A stretch of DNA of 64,000 nt from Ophiobolus disseminans (Eukaryota > Ascomycota > Dothideomycetes > Pleosporales > Phaeosphaeriaceae). Shown here piece by piece: positions 33,463 to 42,599 of the stretch. Where the stretch lies: assembly GCA_010093685.1 (NCBI GenBank), contig MU006222.1, positions 1,212,612 through 1,276,611 on the forward strand, read 5' to 3'. The notes beneath the pieces are model-generated. The model saw nothing but the letters and a program-made list of their open reading frames with translations. It was not told the origin of the DNA and did not search any database. Position numbers and translations under genes: made by a program. The first letter of the stretch is position 1; each line of letters opens with the position of its first letter.

Positions 33463-34667
33463 AGAACTTTATGAGAAGAGGCAATGACTTTCGTGCTTGT
33501 GTGAAATGATCGTGTGCCTGGTTCAGAATTCGAGCTGATCTCATTGTCCCGTTGGCAGTACGTAGGGTCATTGAGGCACAGCATAAATCATACAAATTCA
33601 CTCAAAGCAAGAAACCATGTCACCAATTACTAAATGGTAGACATGGTCGAATCGCTCATGCCTATTCGTTTGGACAGAAGTTTTGAGATAAGCTACACTT
33701 TTGCTGAAGAGGCGAAATTAGTTCACAGCTTAAGATTTGGATGTAATGGGATTGGGTTGTCTCGCACGGTTCAGCAGGAATAGTTAGATGCCAGCGTTGT
33801 GTAGCAAGCTCTGGCATCTAACACTAAGATGAGCTGAGCGACGGTACATCATGAATGTTCTTCAAGAACGATATAGGGCCATAACTAGTATCTCGAAAGA
33901 CTTGAAGATATACGCGCTAGAGCTTCATACGTGAATCATAGCAACAACTAGAAACTTGTGTTGCACAACAGCATTCCAGGGTTCGATTCGCGTGTGCGCT
34001 CCACTTTGAATCTTTATGTTCCTTGTATTTAATCGATTCTCGTACAAGACCCATGATCTTTGCCATGCCAGCCACCCCGATACCTGAGCCGACCGTGTGC
34101 CTAACAGTTTGTTATCTCCAAGAGCCAAACTGTGAGAAATGTAGAGTATGTTGAGGTTCATTTTCGCCCTGTTATTGCTAATAATGTGGTGCAGTACGCG
34201 AAGAAGAATGAGAATTATGTCTGCTGGACGTGCTGCCGCAAGCTGCCTACTGTTCTAGGGCCTGGATGCTCAACGTATTGATGTGTAAACTCGGGAAGGT
34301 TCGGATAGGAGCTGCAAGTAGTTTGATGTCACTATGAAGTGAGAGGCAAGCTGTTGATGGAGGTGCTTGTTTACACATGATGGGTGGCAACCGTGATTAC
34401 AACTCTTTGGGGTTCGTCTCCTTACACAAATGTCCGTGCCACTCAAAAGTATCCGAAAAGTGTTCCTAAACCGGAGGTATCAGACATGAATTGCTTCCGT
34501 ACTTGGTCACAGTGCTTTCTTGATTTAGCGGTGGTGCCAATTGACATAGCAGTCTTGCGCAGAATATCATTCTCATTTCCAAAACAACTTCGAAACCCTA
34601 CGAGATGAACGCTTCACCAACAACAGCTACATTGCTTCCAACATTAGCTTTGGATTCAGCTTAGCGT
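33463..34667. other. Intergenic
   Basis: About 1.2 kb. Short frames only. A GGTTCGATTCG string near 33980 resembles a tRNA B box, but flanking bases do not form a T stem. Nothing else is supported. Confidence 0.45.
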
Positions 34668-35778
34668 TTAGCAACCGGCGAAGAGAGCTGTGCAATGTTA
34701 GTATGTATTCAGCATATGACAAAAGATGGCTAAACTTACCCTGAGCGAAGAGAGTGTAGGTGTCGGCGTGGTTCAAGTTTTGTGCGGCCGAAAGACTGCG
34801 GACGAAGCTGTACCCATAGCCGCCGTAGTCTGAAGTGCCCTTCACCTGGGTGAGGTGGGTCATCTCGTGGAGGATGGTGGTCTGCTGGTCCTGAGCGTGG
34901 CATGTGCGGCTGGTTGGGGAAAGGCCGGTGAAGAACAATGGACAATTGACCATCTGGGAGGTCGACGGGTAAGTATATGCCAAGACACCACTGGAGCAAG
35001 CACCAAGAATGTCGGTGCAGTAGTAGCGGCTGTTTCCGGAAGTGGTTGAGCCGCATTGGGTGGCAACACGGTTGAAGACCGCCTGCACAGTGGATGCGGT
35101 GCTGGAAGAGGTGCTCTTGAAGTACTCGTTCAGCTTGGCAGCATTGTTGACGGCGGCGGAGGCAGCAGTGCGAGCAAGGGACGCGCAATTGGCCAACGCG
35201 GTGGTGGTGGTAGTGCGGCGAGTACCGGTGCAGTCAGACTGAACCACTGTGCGCTTGGCAAGGTCGATATAGTCACGGCGGACTTTTCCAGCCGTAGCAC
35301 CATCAACAGCAGCGGAGATCCTGTTCGATGTGAAGGGAACCGCACCAGCGATGGCGGTGGAGCCGAGGTCGGCGTAGGCGAAGGCGCCTTCGGTGAGGAT
35401 GTCAAAGTCACCTCCAGAGCTCACATCATGAGCGATGGCAATGTCGAAGCCAGCCTCGATGGACTCTCCAGCCTTAAGAATCTGGAACGCAGACTCTTCA
35501 AGGTTGGCAGTGCTGACACGAAGACGGATACCATCAAAAGCAATCTTGTCGCCGGCCTTGAAGACCTCAACTTTTTCGACATGGGAATCGTCAAGGAAGG
35601 TTCCAGTTTTGAAAAGTTTCAGATCTGAGGAGCCGGTGTTCTTGATGGTGGCCTTGATGGCTGTGTTGCCAGTGAGCTCGAGCGATACAGCGAGTGGAGA
35701 GTCGCGCTTGTCAAGAGCAGCAGACACAGCGCTGGCTAAGGAAGCCAATGCGGCAACGGAGAGAGCCTGGAACTTCAT
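34668..35778 (-). CDS. Deuterolysin-type secreted metalloprotease (M35, aspzincin)
   Basis: Exon one is 35778-34740 and exon two only 20 bp (34687-34668), with a 52-bp intron (gtaagt..cacag). The product is 352 residues. It starts with the signal peptide MKFQALSVAALASLASAVSA, continues with an inhibitory propeptide to a Lys-Arg site (DLAKR) before the mature part TVVQSDC, and has the zinc site HEMTH at 304-308 followed by GTSDYGGYGY, the aspzincin signature supplying the third ligand Asp. Splicing restores the usual C-terminal end TYTLFAQALFAGC, whose cysteine is normally in a disulfide; without the tiny exon the frame would run on to unrelated residues. M35 enzymes are secreted and degrade basic or structural proteins outside the cell. 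An in-frame ATG 29 codons upstream would hide the signal peptide and is not preferred. Confidence 0.95.
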
Positions 35779-38045
35779 GACGAATGATTGTATTGAACCG
35801 AGGTATTGATGCTGATGCTGATGCTGTTGTTTGCTGTGTTGATGGTGTAGAAGTGGCCAGTTCACCAGCCTTTATAGACTTTCAATGTTAGATTCAGACG
35901 TCCTCCACACGGGCAATCTCCTACGTTCGAGTTCTCGATGCCAGTACCTAACCGCAGAAAGGAAGCTCGACATGATTACCATGCCTGATTATGTGGGACT
36001 AAAAGGACCAAGCCACCATCGACGTGTGATCTCGGGTGAACAGCGTCGAATTGGGCATCTCGATAAGTCTTGTTCCATTCGATCTTGAAGTATATCCCTG
36101 ACCTCTCCGGGAGGCTGGTAACGATGTAGAGTTAGATATTCTCGATGTTCTTAGGTAAACGATCATTTCCTAAATGGGGATCATGCCATCTGATGGCGAA
36201 ACACAATGGTGGTCATGCCAAGGCTAAAGACGTCCAGCATGTAAAGCATAGGGTGGAAGCCAAGCATCGCCCGATAGTGATCACCTTCCTTTTTCGGCGC
36301 CACTAGGCCAAAAAGTAGGCGTAAACCCCGAAACCTTGGGGAGCCCCTTTCGTTGATTCGTCTAGCAAGTGTTATGGCAATACGATTGGTATGCACGGCA
36401 TACTCCTAGGATCCTTACCATCATACGTGATTAAGATCCGGGCCCGGCAGACAATTATTCTCCTTATCTAATGCAGCCGGTTGCACCAACGCCTGTAAAG
36501 CAACAGTTACCTTCTCGACGAAGTAACGCTGGCAACGGAAGGGAAATGCTTGTTTCACTAGCACATCCCGCACCTAGTCTCAACCCTAGCATTCAACTGG
36601 TATACTAGATGACCTGCTCTTTCTGGTATACTTGCCGTAGATACCCCACGATCTCTAACCACTGACTAAGCAGACAAGAAGCGGGAAGGACGGAAGGACG
36701 CGCTGCAAGCCACAAGGAGGCGCTCTCGAGTTGGGCTACGTACCTCAGCCGAACTCCGGGTGTTGATGGTGCCCAGGTGCTATCCATCAAGTTATTCCGG
36801 ACACAATCAAGCTGTTCATGAGCCATTACAGGAAAGCTTTCATAGTTTCGAAACAACCCGAAAGCCTTATTATGTGCATTCCCGCATGGAACTGGTGCGA
36901 TATCTGTCACCTATTAGTTGCGATGTGGTAGGCATCAAGACGTTCTTTTGTAGATCATGCAGAGGCTTTCAAGCCATGAAGCTGCAGGAAACACGGCTGG
37001 AGCTTATCAACGCTCAGATTGTGAATCAGGTAGGTAGGCGTAGATTGTGGGAAAAAAGACCTGCGGTAATTCGATAGCTGGGTGTGGAGACGCACTTCGA
37101 CCTTCCGAAAGGAATAACAACGATGCCACATCTCTACGGGGCTGTATAGTGATAGTAGTGTGGAGCAATCAAATGTGATGGATTCTTTCTGTGGTCGATC
37201 AGTAACTTGCCGGAGAAGAGTCGACTGGAAGAATAGAGGCTCCGAAGTCTTACCGGATGAGTACTCCGTACATGTCGTGTATCGCAGGCGGTCCATCTCA
37301 TCCGCTGTTAGTCGAACAGTCCTCGAGAAGGATAGATCATAATTCAAGTGACCACAAACTCATAACTTGCAGCGACCCGTCCGCAATATGCTGATCTGAC
37401 CACATAAACGTCAAAGGTAGGTGCTAGCAAACATTCTGCAGCTTTCCGAGTCGATACACGGATGTTAGTGGCATACGAGCTTCCGCTCCGAGAGCAGCCT
37501 CGGAGATTCGGGAGAACAGTTAGGTGTGATCAATGAGAGTTACGCGAAAGGTTCATCCATGTACTTTGTGTGCTGCGCGTTTGTGAGCCGGCTAGTCGGA
37601 ATCGGCACAATACAATCCGAGGGAGGTGCGACTCGCTTACGCTCTCGCGACCGCTTTGTTGCTTGTTCATACCTAAAACTATCGCTATTACGATTTCTTC
37701 TCTCTCCTGGACTAAATGTGGCATCAGAGACCAGAGCTCAAGAATATGTTCGAGGGTGAAGGAGAAGGAGAACCTGTGAAGAGTGGTTGCCGCAGTGAGG
37801 CGTGCAGGGCGCTCGTGCCAGACGCTGGGCACAGTCGGCTTCCGCTGTTGTCGGCCATCGCACGACCAGTCGTCGTCCATGCCACTAATCTACCTGCGAC
37901 ACCAATAATTGCTAGAACCTTGGTGTCAACTCTCCCTTCCCAAGTTGTAGATCAGCCAATGCCTAGCTATCAGGTCGTCCATCGATTATCTGTCTATTCA
38001 CAAACCCGAAGCTACCAACCTCCGAAGTCTTGAGGATTGCTACTA
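35779..38045. other. Intergenic, deuterolysin promoter to pogo element
   Basis: About 2.3 kb. The first ~100 bp is the protease leader and promoter. Minus-strand frames at 36605-36910 and 36955-37347 and a frame pair at 37526-37880 reach 77-130 codons, but they show no domain and no splice-supported join, so I do not call genes. Confidence 0.4.
35807..35827. repeat. GATGCT hexamer microsatellite
   Basis: Three to four tandem GATGCT-type units lie in the 5' leader of the deuterolysin gene, about 30 bp upstream of its ATG. Confidence 0.7.
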
Positions 38046-38088
38046 ACGTCCCCCCTCGCGCCGCGCACGCCTTCGGGCCGCGCACGCG
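38046..38088. repeat. Left terminal inverted repeat of pogo element
   Basis: 43 bp, identical in reverse complement to 40156-40198. It begins ACGTCCCCCCTCGCG and ends GCGCACGCG. Confidence 0.95.
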
Positions 38089-38197
38089 AACACCATATAC
38101 ACCACCACCACAAATGAGGTTATTGAGCCACACTAAATAGCTGTACATACAAAATAAATTATTAGGGTACTAAATACACTGCTGCAAACAATTTGTA

Positions 38198-40099
38198 CTA
38201 TCTGAATTTAGCTGGAGTAATGATCTTCCGGCCACCACGTGACTGTTTGGCTGGCAGAGCCGATGTAGCCCCGTGGGCTACACTTGAACCCACGGCACCA
38301 CCCACGGCACCACCCACGGCACCACCCACGGCACCACCCACTTTCTTCTGACGCTTTGGCTGCTTTGGCAGAGGTTTTAAAGCTTTGCGCTTTCCTTTTG
38401 GGGAAGTTCTGAGAGCTTTTTCAGCGTCTTTCCTCTCCTTTTCTGCTTGCTTTTGGGCAGCTTTCTTAGCCTTCTCCTGCTCCTTCACCTTCTGCTTCCT
38501 ATCTCTCTCAGCACGAGCCTCTGCTGCCTGTCTTTCCTTCACCTCTTTCCTCTGCTTATTCACCTCTTTTGTGTTCTTTTTTCTCTTGATTTCAGCAAGC
38601 TTATCCTCATCTTTTTGGCGTCGTACTTTGCGAGAAGCTTGAACTTAAAGGGGTGTAAAGATTGTAGCATTAGTAGGCTTCTTTTGCTTGCCTTTAAGAG
38701 GCAGGCGCCGGCTATTGCGAGTACGCTTATTTTGTGTATCAAGTGATGTAAGAAGCCCCTCATTCTGAAGCTTCAGAAGCTTGTTTTCAACCATGGCGCG
38801 GTGAATTGGACCAGAGAGCTTCTGGATCACTTTGGCAGTCCCCTCTTCCACTGCCTTCTTCAACAATCGATCCACACGCTCCCAATCAGCTGGAGAGAGA
38901 TGAGATAGAGCTATCTGGTCGGTCTGGTCGGGTGGTGTTGTATACTTGAACTTAGTAGTGACTACCAAGCGATCTATAGGCCATATACCAGTAGCTTCAA
39001 AAGCTGATTGTATATTCTTTTTAGTGAAGGCAGAGGCAAACGCCGTCTTGAAAAAGCCATAGAAATCAGCTTTTTTAACTTGAAGCAGTCCTTGTGATTG
39101 CTGTTGGAACTGAGCTAGTTCAGACGAATAAGCACGTGATAGCGGCCCAAAAAGCCCAACATCTAGAGGCTGAAGAGTATGAGTTGAATGAGATGGATAC
39201 ACTGAGATCAGTATACGTTTCTCAACTGCGTACTCCAGAAATTCCATTGTCAGATGGCTCCCATGGCCGTCAAGGCAGAGTAAACGCCATGAGCTTCGAG
39301 CTTTCTTCATAGTAGCTTGGTGGAATCGATTCAACCAAGCTAGCCCAAGCTTGTTATTGGTCCATCCTGTTGGTGTTGAGGTGAGATTTACTGTAGTGTC
39401 TTCAGGGGGTATATCTTCTACCCAGGAGTCATACAGATCAAATCCCTTACTAGGGTAGATAATAGTAGTAAACAGGACCGTCCCATCTGCACAAATAGTA
39501 GGTACAATTGTAATCCACTCTTTGTTGCCATCTTGGATCGCTGCCTTTGCACCATTTTTTGCCCAAACAGCCTTACTAAACACTCTCTTTGACTTGATCT
39601 GAACACCAATCATGAAGCCCTTCTCGTCCATATTGTACGTCAATCTCTCCTCAATGCCGTACTCTCTTATTTTCTGATGCAGTATATCAAAATATGAGTC
39701 ATATTTATTGATAGAATCAGCCTGTTGGCGTGCCCGGTCAAGGGGTGGAGCCTATCGGATGGTGAGGTGTTCATAGTTGCGATGAAGGAATCGGTCAACC
39801 CAGCTCTCTGAGACGTCTCTTCCAGCCACCTCTGACCCAAAATTTTGTATCATCTCTCTTGTAGGTGCTAAGCCGTTCAAATGCAAGTCCTCAATGTACT
39901 GTACAAGCCCTAGCTCTTGTTGTGGTGGAACTGCTTGCTTCTCTTCATCACGGGCTTGTTTGGTCCGTGAGACGCCTCTCCATCTTTGGGACACAGCACT
40001 GCAAGAACAGCCATATTTGAGAGCAACTTCTTGGTACATAGATTTATCCACTCGATCGCGCGATTCTAGATCTTCAATCGCTTTATCAATAGCTGCCAT
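38198..40099 (-). pseudogene. Pogo-type DDE transposase with two in-frame stops
   Basis: One frame of 634 codons from MAAIDKAIEDLES to TPAKFR, broken only by a TAG at 39752-39754 (after EHLTIR) and a TAA at 38645-38647 (after TIFTPL). Both could come from single C-to-T type changes. The N-terminus has a psq/CENP-B-like helix-turn-helix region (YQEVALKYGCSCSAVSQRW; FGSEVAGRDVSESWVDRFL). The catalytic aspartates are in YNMDEKGFMIG, LCLDGHGSHLT and LQPLDVGLFGPL. A C-terminal coiled, Lys/Glu/Ala-rich segment (EVNKQRKEVKERQAAEARAE) leads to a run of GGAV repeats. Such proteins bind their own terminal repeats and move the element by cut and paste. This copy cannot make a full protein without readthrough. 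Confidence 0.92.
38289..38340. repeat. 12-bp tandem repeat encoding GGAV units
   Basis: Four copies of a 12-bp unit (CACGGCACCACC) lie inside the transposase frame near its C-terminus and encode four Gly-Gly-Ala-Val repeats. Confidence 0.9.
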
Positions 40100-40155
40100 A
40101 TTGGTGGTGTTGCGTTGAGTTGAAGTTTGTGGGTGGTCTGGTGTTCCAAGCTTGG

Positions 40156-40198
40156 CGCGTGCGCGGCCCGAAGGCGTGCGCGGCGCGAGGGGGGACGT
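40156..40198. repeat. Right terminal inverted repeat of pogo element
   Basis: 43 bp, perfect reverse complement of 38046-38088, followed directly by the TA target duplication. Confidence 0.95.
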
Positions 40199-40982
40199 TA
40201 CGTGTTGGCATGAGGAAGTCTGACAAGGCGTGCAAAATTCGGCGACCGAATGAGGAGCTGTAAAGTGCGGCTACTGCGGGCAACCACTGCTCATATTTGC
40301 TACTCCTGCCATCTCGCTGGCAGCCATTTTCCTGAAAATTGATATGACGTACCTACTAAGTAGGTCCTTGCCATCGATTTCGCAGCGCAATCGACAACGC
40401 AGGGTGCTCGCTTGAGCTTCTCTAATATTCATATACACTCCTTAACCGAGCCTAGAGCTTCTCGCAAAATACCTGACATGTACTGCAGAACTTCGGTAAT
40501 GCAGCGAAAGGTAGTTGAGAAGGGTGGGTGCCCAATGTCTTGCAGAGCTGATATACCTAGGTCTCAGGTGACTTGCTTTCCCATAAAATCACATTTCATC
40601 TCCCATCTCCATATCAGTTGCTCACCCATAGGCGACGGACATAAGCCTCAATTCACCTGGTATCACATGATCATGCTCACTAGAACTTCGAAGGTTCTCC
40701 CCATCATCTATATCAAGCTTTCCAGTTCTCCCCGACTGTTCTCTCATCCCCGCCAGTACAGTAACCTCAACATCACCACCATACTACCTATACATTCCTC
40801 ACAGGAACCCAAGTAAGTTTTAAGCACGCTACTTGGAGAAATAGACGAGTCCTGACTTGAACAGCCCTCTGGTATCTCACGACCATTGAAAACAGTACAC
40901 AGCACACACATTACTTTAGGTACGTCGATTCGTCAGCACTTCACAGCCAAGCTTACTGATCTTCCTCGAAGGACACACCATC
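40199..40982 (+). other. Upstream region with a likely 5' UTR intron
   Basis: About 780 bp between the pogo element and the next open frame. A strong donor GTAAGT at 40813 and an acceptor TTACTTTAG ending at 40919 could define a 107-bp leader intron for the downstream gene; the stretch before it is CT-rich like fungal promoters. No gene of its own is seen. Confidence 0.4.
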
Positions 40983-42446
40983 ATGCCTTCAAAGACTCTG
41001 GAGATCTTCATGACGGGACGAGAATATCGTACCGAGAGGGCTATGAAGACAAACCCAAAGTACGACATCACACCCGTTGGCTCCACTGGAAGTCGATTAC
41101 ATGTAGTGCACCCGCTTCCTGGGGGTTTTCCATGGAGATACTTCTCGGCAGAACAACGCGACGACGTGCTTAACCATGTGGACGAGACCATCCGACTCAA
41201 TAACGCTTCGCCTGATTTCTTGGACGCAGTAGGGATTACTAAAATCAACTTGGATGCGGCCCAAAAAGAGGCACCGGCAACTGCCTCTACCATCATCACA
41301 ACAGCGACGACTACGACCGACACGAGCACAACTTTGAACCGCACTATTCCTGGGTCCAACATTCCCCCCAGTCAGCTTGCTGTACCGACAACTCCGACCA
41401 AGACCAAAAGCAACGGTGTAGCACCTCGGGCCGTTCTGGAAGAAGACAATAACTCAAAACGATATCGAATCAGCTCGTGGCAAGACAACATCGAGGCGGG
41501 TTGCGCGCCTTCTTCCCGTGCGTCTTCACCATCTCGCGATGAGTCTTTCTGGACAGCCCAAAGCAATCGATCTGTTCCACCGAGTCCCGAATCACCTTCC
41601 AAACGATTGGCGACTCGCGTTACTCCACAAGCACGTGCCCTGGTAGACTCTCCGTCTCTCGCACCCTCCACAGAACTCATGGCACTTGAGCGACGACTCA
41701 ACCTTTTGAATGACAGCATCGACAATCACACGCAGGCTGAGGATATGCAGGTCGCACGTCATACAATTCGTTCTGCACGTGAAGCCCTTTTCCAGGCTCG
41801 CTCACCAAATGACCCCGGCCAAATTGGATTATTCGAGGTTAAGAAGCTAGTCGAGTCTGCAGAGGATATCTTCCAAGATCTGATAGCCGCAATTCAAATA
41901 CGCGCTTCAACTTCCATACGAACCTCTTTGACCCAATACGATTTGCCATCGCGCAATCTCGCGACGGAGCGCCATATGTCTCAATCCCGAGGTCTGGCCC
42001 TTCAAAATTCACCTGGTGAAGCCGATGACGAAGTCGAGGAGATTCGCCCACGAGGCGCAGCAGAAGAAGCTCGGAGCCACCACCGACGTCCTGCTACTCC
42101 CCCACCGTCATATCGATCTCCTGCGCATTCGTCGGCTAATGCATCATTGCATCGCCAACCATCGACGAGCCGAACTATAACATCTCGCACAGCTTCGCAA
42201 ATCAATGCGCTCCGAGCACAGAACACACTGCTTGAGCAAAACCCTACCGCACATATCGACCTTCATTGGGTTGGGGACAGCACAAATTCTGTTTGTCGGT
42301 GCCAAGACCCGGAAACTGTTCATCCCTTCGGATCTTCGACTCTTGTTCGAGACGCCAACGTCCAGACGAGATGTACGGAGTTCTTCTGTCTAAATCCTGG
42401 TGCCACTTACTGCATCGCGCAGCGATGGGAAGCTATAGTTTTGTAA
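40983..42446 (+). CDS. Unknown protein, 487 residues
   Basis: A single stop-free frame starting MPSKTLEIFMTGREY, close to the transposon-rich boundary. The first ~90 residues look folded (HVVHPLPGGFPWRYFSAEQR; VLNHVDETIRLNN). A Thr/Ser-rich linker and a long Ser/Pro/Arg-rich part follow (RASSPSRDESF; SVPPSPESPSKR), then a helical segment (STELMALERRLNLLNDSI; EVKKLVESAEDIFQDLIAAI), another disordered part, and a Cys-containing end (CRCQDPETVHPFG; TEFFCLNPGATYC). I recognise no family. It has no signal peptide or membrane helix. Normal GC and codon use set it apart from the RIP-mutated DNA that begins about 150 bp downstream. It could be a nuclear or scaffold-type protein, but nothing shows this. 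Confidence 0.7.
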   Translation: MPSKTLEIFMTGREYRTERAMKTNPKYDITPVGSTGSRLHVVHPLPGGFPWRYFSAEQRDDVLNHVDETIRLNNASPDFLDAVGITKINLDAAQKEAPATASTIITTATTTTDTSTTLNRTIPGSNIPPSQLAVPTTPTKTKSNGVAPRAVLEEDNNSKRYRISSWQDNIEAGCAPSSRASSPSRDESFWTAQSNRSVPPSPESPSKRLATRVTPQARALVDSPSLAPSTELMALERRLNLLNDSIDNHTQAEDMQVARHTIRSAREALFQARSPNDPGQIGLFEVKKLVESAEDIFQDLIAAIQIRASTSIRTSLTQYDLPSRNLATERHMSQSRGLALQNSPGEADDEVEEIRPRGAAEEARSHHRRPATPPPSYRSPAHSSANASLHRQPSTSRTITSRTASQINALRAQNTLLEQNPTAHIDLHWVGDSTNSVCRCQDPETVHPFGSSTLVRDANVQTRCTEFFCLNPGATYCIAQRWEAIVL

Positions 42447-42599
42447 CCGTCCGAGTATCTTGAGTTTGAAAGCGGGGGTGTACGTGGCCTTCCTATTCGG
42501 GCACGCCATAGAGGACAGATTAGTTGGTACTGACCTTGATTTAAGATGGGGAAGTGGCGTATATTCACGTATCTTGTAGAGGGAGGGGTCTAAGTCCTA

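Larger units (their letters stand above)
38046..40198 (-). mobile_element. Pogo/Fot1-type DNA transposon, complete with TIRs
   Basis: A 2,153-bp element bounded by perfect 43-bp inverted repeats (38046-38088 and 40156-40198) and flanked by TA on both sides (38044-38045, 40199-40200), the target duplication expected for the Tc1/mariner superfamily. Its single transposase frame is on the minus strand and fills most of the interior. The repeats are very GC-rich and start ACGTCCCCCC. Unlike elements to the right it shows little RIP. Confidence 0.95.

Noticed and set aside
33970..34000. Possible tRNA (B-box-like GGTTCGATTCG)
   Set aside because: The flanking five bases do not pair to make a T stem, and no acceptor stem or anticodon arm can be drawn.
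36605..37347. Two minus-strand open frames as a possible gene
   Set aside because: No domain, no signal peptide, and no plausible splice join between them.
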